Origin: Acidimicrobiaceae bacterium
GTDB taxonomy: Bacteria; Actinomycetota; Acidimicrobiia; Acidimicrobiales; Ilumatobacteraceae
Reading direction: 5' to 3'
Assembly (NCBI GenBank): GCA_006515795.1
Contig: VFMC01000038.1
Span: 8,653 to 17,868 of the forward strand
Length of the DNA stretch: 9,216 bases
Shown here piece by piece: positions 1 to 5,738 of the stretch (position 1 is the first letter of the stretch; every line of letters begins with the position of its first letter). Made by a program: the position numbers and the translations under genes. The notes below the pieces were generated by a model. That model did not search any database and had not been told where the DNA came from. It saw only the letters and a list, made by a program, of their open reading frames with translations.

Positions 1-733
1 TGGTGAGCTCGTAGCGGGTGAACCAGTAGTCGCCCGCCTTCACGATCGCCAGCAGGGCGAGCAGCACCGCGAGGTGGGCCTTCGTGGCCCGGCGCACCTT
101 GGGACGCGGCGGCTGGATGACGACGCCGCCGTTCAACACGTGGGTGAAGAGCACCAGCAACGTGACGAAAACGAGCGCGGCGAAGAACCAGTCGATCGCG
201 AACGTGATGAACGGGAGCTGGAACACGTAGAAGCCGACGTCCTTGCCGAACTGGGCATCGTCGAAACCGAACGACTGGCTGTTACGGAACAGCATCCAGT
301 CGCGCCACTGCGCCGTGGCCGGCAAGGCGAACAGCAACCCGAAGAAGATCGCGATCGCGAACCGAACCAGCCGCAACCGTCGGCCGAACACCTCGTGGAA
401 CCGTTCGACGAGCGGATGCATGTTGGCAGAGAACGTGAGCGGCGCGAGACGATCGGCGATGACGAGGTTGAGGACCGCGACGGCGATGAACACACCGCCG
501 AACAGCGAGAACAGTGCCACCTTGCTGCCGAGCACACCCCAGAACACGTCGCCGCGGCCGACGCTCTTGTGCCAGAGGTAGTCGACGTAGAAGCCCGACA
601 GGAATCGGGCCGACAGCAGCAGCACGACGACCACCACTGCGAAGGCGATGAGCGCGATGCGGCCGCGATCGCCGAGACGACGCCGATCTCCTGCCGCTCG
701 ACCGCTGGGTGGAAGATCGGAGGGAGTCCGCAT
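1..733 (-). CDS. UPF0182 family multi-pass membrane protein (N-terminal part, runs off the window)
   Basis: The minus-strand frame reads without a stop from an ATG at 731-733 to the left edge, giving the first 244 residues. Full-length UPF0182 proteins are about 900-1000 residues, so most of the gene lies outside. Hydrophobic segments lie at roughly residues 25-45, 66-93, 122-140, 175-200 and 218-237. The family signature is clear: a GFYVDYLW stretch after the first membrane helix (48-54), FGKDVGFYVFQLPF (162-175), and a DYWFTRYEL stretch at the visible end (235-243). The family's molecular function is unknown to me; it is an integral membrane protein with a large extracytoplasmic part. An in-frame TGA lies about 10 codons upstream, so the ATG at 733 is the only good start, and a TAGCCT -10 box ends 7 nt before it. 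It follows the DivIVA-fusion gene by 37 bp on the same strand but probably has its own promoter. Family assignment is by recognised motifs and is confident. Confidence 0.92.
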   Translation of the reverse strand, partial: MRTPSDLPPSGRAAGDRRRLGDRGRIALIAFAVVVVVLLLSARFLSGFYVDYLWHKSVGRGDVFWGVLGSKVALFSLFGGVFIAVAVLNLVIADRLAPLTFSANMHPLVERFHEVFGRRLRLVRFAIAIFFGLLFALPATAQWRDWMLFRNSQSFGFDDAQFGKDVGFYVFQLPFITFAIDWFFAALVFVTLLVLFTHVLNGGVVIQPPRPKVRRATKAHLAVLLALLAIVKAGDYWFTRYELT

Positions 734-740
734 GGAGCGG

Positions 741-746
741 AGGCTA
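741..746 (-). promoter_or_regulatory. -10 element of a leaderless promoter for the UPF0182 gene
   Basis: The minus strand reads TAGCCT, then 7 nt, then the ATG at 733. A transcript starting about 7 nt after the -10 would begin at or next to the start codon, and no Shine-Dalgarno sequence is visible. No convincing -35 box was seen. The element lies in the 37-bp gap after the DivIVA-fusion gene. Confidence 0.5.
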
Positions 747-770
747 TCGGGCCCCCATCAACGCCTACGG

Positions 771-2675
771 TCAGTCGGCGACGGGTGTGATCATGCAGCG
801 ACATCCGCTGTGCGCCGGGGCGCAGACATGATCGGTTGGGAAGGCCTGCCCGGCGGCAACCACACCGGCCAGGGCGTTGTCCTCGGCATCGGGACACTGG
901 GGGCCGTGGGGGTCCACCGTCCAGCAGATGCTCGTGCCGGGGGAGACCCCGGCGAGCGCGCCGCGACCGAACGCGGTGCGGGCGACGTCGTCGAGGTGCT
1001 CGTCGATGCGCTGCGTCTTCCACTCGCGGTAGACCGTGCGAACCAGCGACGCCATCTCGACGTTGTCGCCGTCGGCGTCGGCCACGCAGCGGGCGAGCCG
1101 ATCTCGAAGCGGGTTCACGACCTCGCTCACGAGCAGCTCGCCAGCGACTCTGGCGACATCGGACTTCTTGATCTCGCGTTGCGCTGCCGCGGCACGCATG
1201 CCCATCGAGACGGCGCCGGCCACACCCGCCGCGGTGAGCTCGCCGGCGATGGCGCCGGTCCATCGAGTGGACTGTTCGGGCGCGGCCACCAGCATCTTGT
1301 CGAGGGCACGAACCGGTTCCTTGCCACGCAGGGCGTGAAGCACCTCGTTCTGCTCGTCGGCGAGGACACGCTTCAGCTTGCGCGCCGCGGCAACGATGAG
1401 TGGCGTGAGCACCTCGTCGCGACGGGCGAAGGGCGTGTCGTCGACGGGCACGTCCGCGGCCGGTTCTGCGGGGGTCGGTGAGAAGACGGAATCGACCGGC
1501 TCGGCGCTCGCATCGCCGCTCGGTTCGCTGCTGGCCGATGCATCCAGATCGGCGGCGACCGCCTCGGCGGCGCGCTTGGCAACGGTGTCGGCACGCGAGG
1601 CGCGCAAGCGGGCGAACAGATCGTCGGCAGAAGGCCGCGGCAGCACGGTGGTGGCATCGAGGTCGACATCCTGGCGGCCGTCGTGGTCCGCTTCGTGGTC
1701 GCCGCCGCTGTCACCGCGGCGAACTGGTGGATCGATCTCGCCGATGGTCCCGAACAGGGCGACGACAGGGGCCGGCTCGCGATCATCGTCGGCCGGGTCG
1801 TGGACGGACAGATCGGCGGGCCCGATGTCGAGCACCCGCTCCTCGACCGGCTCGGCGACCGGCACATCCTCGGCCGGCACATCCTCCGCCGGCTCGGCGT
1901 CGACCGGCTCGTCCTCGGCGACGATCTCCTCCACGACGGGTTCGGGTTCGGGCTCGGGCGTGCCTGGGCGGGGCATGTTCTTCACCATCAACGGCACGGG
2001 TCCGGTGGTGGGCGACAGATCGACGTACTCGGCCGGCTCGCCGAGCGGTGTGAGGTCGGCCATCACATCGACGGCCACGAGCCGCGACCGCTCGAACGCC
2101 TGCAACAGTCGGTCGCGCCCGTGGACGAGCTGCTCGATCTGTTGACGGGCGATCTCGCGACGGCGCGCCAGCTCGTTGAGCACCCGCTCGCGATACGCGC
2201 GTGCCTCGTTGACCATCTCGCGACCCTGCTGCTTGGCCATTTCCAGCTCGGACTCGGCGTCGGCGGAGGCGTCGTGGCGACGGCGGGCCGACTCGAGCTC
2301 GGCCTCCTCACGGACGCGTTGGGCTTCGTCGGTGGCCTCGCGGAGCAGGCGACCGGCGCCGTCCTCGGCGCGGATCTTGATCTGGGTTGCCGCTTCCCGC
2401 GCCGTGTGCAGGATGCGTGCAGCTTCCTCGCCGAGCATCTTCGTGACGAGCTCGTCGTCGAGTGCAACCGACGACGGCGACGTGCTGCGCTGTGAGGTGC
2501 GCAGCTCACGTTCGAGGAACCGCTCGCGCTCTTGCAACCGCGCCAGCTCGGCTGCCACCATGCGCAGGAACTCGCGCACTTCCGTGTGCTCGAAACCCTT
2601 GCGAGCCGTGGTGAACGCTGCCGATGCCACCGCGCTCGGCGACGAGGGATCGGGACGCGTGAAGGAAATGGCCAT
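771..2675 (-). CDS. DivIVA-domain coiled-coil protein with a phage Mu gpF-like C-terminus
   Basis: The protein has 634 residues. Residues 1-60 resemble the DivIVA N-terminus (FTTARKGFEHTEVREFLRMV), the membrane-curvature/polarity domain of DivIVA/Wag31-type proteins. Residues 70-210 are a charged, Ala/Glu/Arg-rich coiled coil. Residues 230-410 are an acidic, Pro/Glu/Asp-rich linker with EPEPEP and AEDVP repeats, probably disordered. Residues 415-580 are helical. The C-terminus (540-634) has the look of Mu gpF/SPP1 gp7-type head morphogenesis proteins (PF04233-like): a VYREWKTQRIDE helix, ICWTVDP, then Cys594-Pro-Asp and a CAPAHSGCRC ending (Cys618, His622, Cys625, Cys627) that could bind metal. 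The start is the ATG at 2673-2675; a TACGCT box ends 9 nt upstream. Function is inferred only: a polar or envelope scaffold carrying a domesticated phage-type domain. The DivIVA part is confident; the gpF-like part is moderate. Confidence 0.82.
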   Translation of the reverse strand: MAISFTRPDPSSPSAVASAAFTTARKGFEHTEVREFLRMVAAELARLQERERFLERELRTSQRSTSPSSVALDDELVTKMLGEEAARILHTAREAATQIKIRAEDGAGRLLREATDEAQRVREEAELESARRRHDASADAESELEMAKQQGREMVNEARAYRERVLNELARRREIARQQIEQLVHGRDRLLQAFERSRLVAVDVMADLTPLGEPAEYVDLSPTTGPVPLMVKNMPRPGTPEPEPEPVVEEIVAEDEPVDAEPAEDVPAEDVPVAEPVEERVLDIGPADLSVHDPADDDREPAPVVALFGTIGEIDPPVRRGDSGGDHEADHDGRQDVDLDATTVLPRPSADDLFARLRASRADTVAKRAAEAVAADLDASASSEPSGDASAEPVDSVFSPTPAEPAADVPVDDTPFARRDEVLTPLIVAAARKLKRVLADEQNEVLHALRGKEPVRALDKMLVAAPEQSTRWTGAIAGELTAAGVAGAVSMGMRAAAAQREIKKSDVARVAGELLVSEVVNPLRDRLARCVADADGDNVEMASLVRTVYREWKTQRIDEHLDDVARTAFGRGALAGVSPGTSICWTVDPHGPQCPDAEDNALAGVVAAGQAFPTDHVCAPAHSGCRCMITPVAD

Positions 2676-2684
2676 CGAGCCGCC

Positions 2685-2690
2685 AGCGTA
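2685..2690 (-). promoter_or_regulatory. -10 element for the DivIVA-fusion gene
   Basis: The minus strand reads TACGCT, 9 nt upstream of the ATG at 2675. This would give a leader of only about two or three nucleotides. The Shine-Dalgarno sequence is weak or absent. Confidence 0.4.
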
Positions 2691-2700
2691 GGTCGCCGAA

Positions 2701-2726
2701 CGGCAGGTTTTCTGGCATGCCTGCCG
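2701..2726. other. 7-bp inverted repeat between the protease and DivIVA-fusion genes
   Basis: CGGCAGG at 2701-2707 is complementary to CCTGCCG at 2720-2726 with a 12-nt loop, which itself overlaps the palindrome GGCATGCC at 2714-2721. It lies in the 71-bp gap just after the protease stop codon. It could be a weak terminator or RNA-stabilising hairpin, but no U-tract follows on either strand. It may be chance in GC-rich DNA. Confidence 0.3.
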
Positions 2727-2746
2727 GTCAGACGCAGCCCGGACGG

Positions 2747-3922
2747 CTATGCGGGGGGCTCGAAGCCGGCGCCCGGTTGACCCAGGTCGAGGCCATTGCC
2801 GCCGAGTGCGGCCAGCGCGGCGAGCGCCTCTTCGAGGTTGCCCACCGCGATCACCTCCAGGTCGTCTCCTGCCACGGCGCGAGCCGCGGCGATGTCGGCC
2901 TCCCCCTGCGCCGTCGGCACCAAGAACACCGACGCTCCGGTCTGCTTCACCGCGGAGGTCTTGGCCACGAGCCCACCGATCGCGCCCACGTCGCCATTGA
3001 TCTGGATCGTGCCCGTGACAGCGACCCGGCCGCCACCCGACAGCTCTCCCGGTGTGAGCTCGTCGATCAGGGTGAGGGTGAAGGCGAGGCCCGCCGACGG
3101 ACCGCCGATCTCGCCGCTCTCGATCGCCACGTCGAACGGGACCTCGGTGGTCGATGTGTCGAACGGGACGAACCCGATGATGGTCCGCCCGGTGCCGTCG
3201 GCGGCGTCGATCAGCTCGACCTCGCCCGACTGCTCGCCCTCGCCCGGTCGGTCGAATCGCACCGTGATGCGCTCGCCTGGCTCGTGCCGGGCGAGGATCG
3301 GGCTGAGATCGTCGATCGTGATGAGCGATGTGCCGTCGACCTCCAGCAACTTGTCGCCCGGATCGAGCAGATCATCGCTCGGCGCCCAGTCCTCGCACTT
3401 CTGTCCGTCGTCGGACGCCTCGAGGCACACCAGGTCGCCGACGATCACATCGCCGGCGACGAGCTCGACCGGATAGCCCAGGTAGCCGATGGCCACGTAC
3501 TCGGCCGTCTCCTTCGCCGAACGCATCATCTGCACGCTGATCTCGTGCTGCTGCTCGGTGGTCTGGCCGCCGTACTTGTCCTCGAAGCTGAGGAACCCCA
3601 CCTCGGGCTGCTGCTCGCCGACGAACCAGTCGAGCAGCGTGATCTTCGGCTCGCGCACGGTGACGAACAAGAAGGTGCCGTCGGCGCGATGGCGTTCGAC
3701 CGCATCGAACGAGAGCCTGTCGGCGACAGGTTCGGCGTCGGCGGGAACGAGCGCGAACTCGGCCGCGTCGCCATCGGCGTTGGTGGCCCGCAACGTGGCC
3801 GGTAGCACGGCGACGACCAGCACGGCGACCAGCGAGCAGAACCCGACGGCGGCAAGCGGGATCGCCCACGCACGGTGCAGTGCTCTTGGCGGCCTGATTT
3901 CCACTGGGGCTGTCATTACCAT
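2747..3922 (-). CDS. Membrane-anchored PDZ-domain Lon-type (S16) protease, YlbL / Rv3194c-like
   Basis: From the ATG at 3920-3922 the protein has 391 residues. An uncleaved signal or membrane anchor occupies about residues 15-45 (AIPLAAVGFCSLVAVLVVAV), so the rest should be outside the membrane. A PDZ domain (about 130-235) includes YPVELVAGDVIVGDLVCLEA and a LLDPGDKLLEVDG stretch. The C-terminal third is a Lon proteolytic domain: GGPSAGLAF carries the catalytic Ser276 and GGLVAKTSAV the catalytic Lys321, 45 residues apart as expected for Lon (43 in E. coli Lon). There is no AAA+ domain. The family acts as an envelope protease. In actinobacteria it often lies beside UPF0182. The frame stays open for 96 codons upstream of 3922, but that stretch is antisense to a better plus-strand gene. 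Alternative starts are ATG 3916 or GTG 3904, the latter favoured if the gene is leaderless. Confidence 0.9.
   Translation of the reverse strand: MVMTAPVEIRPPRALHRAWAIPLAAVGFCSLVAVLVVAVLPATLRATNADGDAAEFALVPADAEPVADRLSFDAVERHRADGTFLFVTVREPKITLLDWFVGEQQPEVGFLSFEDKYGGQTTEQQHEISVQMMRSAKETAEYVAIGYLGYPVELVAGDVIVGDLVCLEASDDGQKCEDWAPSDDLLDPGDKLLEVDGTSLITIDDLSPILARHEPGERITVRFDRPGEGEQSGEVELIDAADGTGRTIIGFVPFDTSTTEVPFDVAIESGEIGGPSAGLAFTLTLIDELTPGELSGGGRVAVTGTIQINGDVGAIGGLVAKTSAVKQTGASVFLVPTAQGEADIAAARAVAGDDLEVIAVGNLEEALAALAALGGNGLDLGQPGAGFEPPA
3913..3922. promoter_or_regulatory. Possible overlapping divergent -10 elements
   Basis: The stretch TCATTACCAT contains TACCAT on the plus strand (3917-3922) and TAATGA on the minus strand (3918-3913), overlapping by two bases. 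The plus box ends 10 nt before the in-frame GTG at 3933; the minus box ends 8 nt before the in-frame GTG at 3904. The minus box lacks the final T, so this is tentative. It would explain how two divergent genes share almost no intergenic DNA. Confidence 0.25.
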
Positions 3923-4253
3923 GTCCGGTTGCGTGTCGATCACCGATCTCACCACTGCTTCTGCTTGGATGGCCGGGCTCGCGATCATCGCCTTGATCGC
4001 TGCCGGGTGGCGCAAGCCTGCCAGAGCGACGGCCACTTCCACACGCGCCGGGCGCCGATCGTCGCCGCGTTCGCCGGTGATCGTCGCCGAGTCGCCCACT
4101 GCCCTGCATCGGCGCACAGCACTGTGGCGGCGCCTGTGGGCGCTCGTCGCCGGAAGCACGATCGCCATCGTCACCGGCGCCGTCATCGCCACACTCGTAT
4201 CGGCCGGCATCGCCTACACCGTCATCACGCTCACCACGATGCTCCGCCGGTGA
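3921..4253 (+). CDS. Small two-helix membrane protein, unknown function
   Basis: The frame encodes 110 residues from the ATG at 3921. A hydrophobic segment lies at residues 13-30 (AWMAGLAIIALIAAGW) and a longer one at 72-104 (WALVAGSTIAIVTGAVIATL onward), separated by a basic Ser/Arg-rich loop of about 40 residues. This is the pattern of a small two-pass inner membrane protein. I do not recognise a family. The gene is followed 13 bp later by the HEAT-repeat gene and probably shares a transcript with it. Its start overlaps the divergent protease ATG in a shared CATG; GTG 3933 or ATG 3969 are alternative starts that keep one or both membrane segments. The competing minus-strand frame over the same bases is compositionally poor, so I prefer this one, with moderate confidence. 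Confidence 0.6.
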   Translation: MSGCVSITDLTTASAWMAGLAIIALIAAGWRKPARATATSTRAGRRSSPRSPVIVAESPTALHRRTALWRRLWALVAGSTIAIVTGAVIATLVSAGIAYTVITLTTMLRR

Positions 4254-4256
4254 GGA
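4252..4256 (+). promoter_or_regulatory. Ribosome binding site for the HEAT-repeat gene
   Basis: GAGGA overlaps the stop codon of the preceding membrane-protein gene and lies 10 nt before the TTG start at 4267. It is the one clear Shine-Dalgarno-like site in the window. This fits an internal gene of an operon, unlike the leaderless-looking genes elsewhere. Confidence 0.45.
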
Positions 4257-4266
4257 CCGCGCGGCA

Positions 4267-4848
4267 TTGAACGAGCACTGGCGCGACATCGTTCTCGCCG
4301 GGCACCGCGGCAACGTCGCCGCAGCCCGAGCAGGTCTGACCGACGACGATCCGGTGGTGCGAGAGCTCGCGCTCGGGGCACTGCACCGGTGCAACGCACT
4401 CGACGACCAAGACCTGGCTCGCGCCGTGGCCGACGCCGCAGCAGCGGTACGCCGGCGCGCCGCGACCATCGGCGCGACACGGTCGCACTTCGACCTCTCG
4501 ATGCTGCTCGACGATCCCGATCCGACCGTCGTGGAGCAGACTGCATGGTCGTACGGCGAACGTGAGCAGGTTCCGGATCACGTGCTGCTCCGGCTCGTCC
4601 AACTGGCCACGCAGAGCCAGGCACCACTGGTGCGCGAAGCGTCGGTTGCCGCGCTCGGCGCGATCGGCGACGAACGCGGGCTCCCCGCGATCCTGCAGGG
4701 ATGCGCAGACCAGCCCGCGATCAGGCGCCGCGCCGTGCTCGCGCTCGCCCCCTTCGACACCGACGAGGCCGAGGCCGCGATCGATCACGCCCTCACCGAT
4801 CGCGACTGGCAGGTTCGTCAGGCAGCCGAAGATCTGCGACGCGGCTGA
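4267..4848 (+). CDS. HEAT-repeat domain protein
   Basis: The protein has 193 residues from a TTG start at 4267-4269. It is built of helical repeats with the HEAT/PBS-lyase repeat pattern, each with a D-x-x-x-VR-x-x-A core: VVRELALGALHRC (about 29-41), VRRRAATIGATRS (about 58-70), VREASVAALGAIGD (about 122-135), IRRRAVLALAPFD (about 149-161) and WQVRQAAEDLRRG at the end. HEAT repeats form a solenoid that binds other proteins; no catalytic residues are evident. The gene follows the small membrane protein by 13 bp with a GAGGA site overlapping that gene's stop, so the two are likely co-translated and perhaps work together at the membrane. It ends 18 bp from the convergent Doc remnant. Family call is confident; the role is unknown. 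Confidence 0.82.
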   Translation: MNEHWRDIVLAGHRGNVAAARAGLTDDDPVVRELALGALHRCNALDDQDLARAVADAAAAVRRRAATIGATRSHFDLSMLLDDPDPTVVEQTAWSYGEREQVPDHVLLRLVQLATQSQAPLVREASVAALGAIGDERGLPAILQGCADQPAIRRRAVLALAPFDTDEAEAAIDHALTDRDWQVRQAAEDLRRG

Positions 4849-4864
4849 GCGCCGGCCCTAGGCG

Positions 4865-4870
4865 TACTAT
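4865..4870 (+). promoter_or_regulatory. Orphan -10-like element facing the Doc remnant
   Basis: TACTAT is followed by 7 nt and a GTG at 4878, the same layout as the leaderless starts of real genes nearby. The frame from that GTG stops at 4994 and runs antisense to the Doc remnant, giving an Arg-rich peptide of 38 residues with no family resemblance. It may be a promoter left behind when the Doc segment arrived, an antisense promoter, or chance. Confidence 0.25.
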
Positions 4871-5172
4871 CGACGGCGTGCCGGTTGAACCAGCCGGCGG
4901 AGGCGTGTCGCGATGTCGTCATAGTCCGGGTTGGACGCGGCGACCCAGACGACGAACTCGTAGACGTCGTCGTTCGAGGCTCGTGACGCCTTGATTCCGT
5001 TCAGTTCGAGGAACACGGCGGTGGCCAGCCAGCCGAGTCGCTTGTTGCCATCCACGAGTGCGTGGTTGTTGACGATCGACTGCAGAAGGGCCGCCGCCTT
5101 GGTGACCAGGTCAGGGTACGCGTCCTCACCAAAGGCAGTGGTCTGCGGTCGCGCAACGACGGAACTGCCGCA
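4867..5172 (-). pseudogene. doc: Fic/Doc (death-on-curing) toxin remnant lacking its N-terminus
   Basis: Reading the minus strand from about 5172 down to the TAG at 4867-4869 gives a clear Doc-like C-terminal two-thirds: ARPQTTAFGEDAYPDLV, then KAAALLQSIVNNHALVDGNK with RLGWLA following, i.e. the Fic motif with its His and the NKR triplet intact, and finally a YEFVVWVA helix. Fic/Doc toxins transfer phosphate or AMP groups; Doc phosphorylates EF-Tu. The usual N-terminal 30 or so residues, ending in a GLLxSAxARP stretch, are not recognisable before SSVVARP; the frame is open upstream but has no ATG, GTG or TTG in the 170 bp or so before the motif. A GTG at 5055 exists, but starting there would delete the Fic histidine. 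No Phd-type antitoxin lies next to it; a GNAT gene sits where the N-terminus and antitoxin should be. Probably a decayed or recombination-truncated toxin. Confidence 0.75.
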
Positions 5173-5225
5173 CCTCCGGCAATGACCGGCGGCGCCTGGT
5201 CTACGGGAGATCGGTGGATTCAGGT

Positions 5226-5654
5226 TCAGAAGTCGTAGCGGTAGACGTTGGTCTCGCGGAGCGAGAACCCGATCCGCTGATACAGACGATTCGCCGCTTC
5301 ACGCGATGGCCGGCTGGTGAGGCTGACACCTTTGACGCGATGCTTGCGGGCCTCGTCGAGAGCAGCCAGGTTGAGCAACTCACCGATGCCGTTGCCGCGG
5401 GCGTCGGCATCGACGACGACGTCCTCGATCCACGCCTTGACCCCGGTGGGGATGCGATACAGCACCAGCGTGAGGCTGCCCACGATGACCCCGTCGAGGC
5501 GGGCGACGAACAGCACCGAGCCGGGATCTGCGACGAGCGCAACGAGTTGGTCGTAGTCGGGCGGCGACGACGACGACAGTTGCGGGAGCAGTCGCGACAG
5601 CGCGTCGCGCAACTCGTCGGATGCGTCGGTGGCGATCTCGATGGTGACACTCAC
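5226..5654 (-). CDS. GNAT family N-acetyltransferase
   Basis: From the GTG at 5652-5654 the protein has 142 residues, usual for a single GNAT domain. The acetyl-CoA binding motif A is VVVDADARGNGIGELL, with the R-G-N-G-I-G loop at residues 86-91, preceded by a strand carrying WIEDVVV. The C-terminal ANRLYQRIGF (121-130) is the typical motif B. GNATs move the acetyl group of acetyl-CoA to an amine; the substrate here cannot be told. The frame also opens at a GTG nine bases earlier (5663), but that codon overlaps a TAGCGT box, and the box lies exactly 7 nt before the chosen GTG. The stop is followed directly by the Doc remnant. It is divergent from the SCO6745-like gene, with promoters of both in about 85 bp. 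Confidence 0.88.
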   Translation of the reverse strand: MSVTIEIATDASDELRDALSRLLPQLSSSSPPDYDQLVALVADPGSVLFVARLDGVIVGSLTLVLYRIPTGVKAWIEDVVVDADARGNGIGELLNLAALDEARKHRVKGVSLTSRPSREAANRLYQRIGFSLRETNVYRYDF

Positions 5655-5661
5655 CCTCGGC

Positions 5662-5667
5662 ACGCTA
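5662..5667 (-). promoter_or_regulatory. -10 element of a leaderless promoter for the GNAT gene
   Basis: The minus strand reads TAGCGT, then 7 nt, then the GTG at 5654. The same hexamer precedes the PAC2 gene. It argues for the second GTG, not the first, as the start. Confidence 0.5.
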
Positions 5668-5726
5668 CCTGTGGGTCACCGGCGCCGATGGGTCGCTCGG
5701 CCCGATGCGGCGACACCCCACATGCC

Positions 5727-5732
5727 TAGCCT
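5727..5732 (+). promoter_or_regulatory. -10 element of a leaderless promoter for the SCO6745-like gene
   Basis: TAGCCT is followed by 6 nt and then an in-frame ATC at 5739. The same hexamer serves the UPF0182 gene. The TAG of the box is also the in-frame stop that limits how far upstream the coding frame can reach. Confidence 0.5.
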
Positions 5733-5738
5733 GCGTCG

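Noticed and set aside
74..790. Long open frames on the plus strand opposite UPF0182, and similar long ones opposite the DivIVA fusion and protease genes
   Set aside because: They are mirror frames of GC-rich genes, rich in Arg/Glu/Gln or Ser/Arg with no recognisable domain. The minus-strand products have clear families.
2701..2726. A rho-independent terminator after the protease gene
   Set aside because: There is a 7-bp stem but the loop is long and no run of T follows on either strand, so it is listed only as an inverted repeat.
3923..4210. A 96-codon N-terminal extension of the PDZ-Lon protease to a start at 4210
   Set aside because: The extension is antisense to a frame with two good membrane segments, looks compositionally random, and would put the membrane anchor in the middle of the protein. 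The anchor directly follows the start at 3922.
4867..5055. A complete 62-residue gene starting at the GTG at 5055
   Set aside because: This start cuts the Fic motif, removing its histidine, while clear Doc homology continues upstream in the same frame to about 5172.
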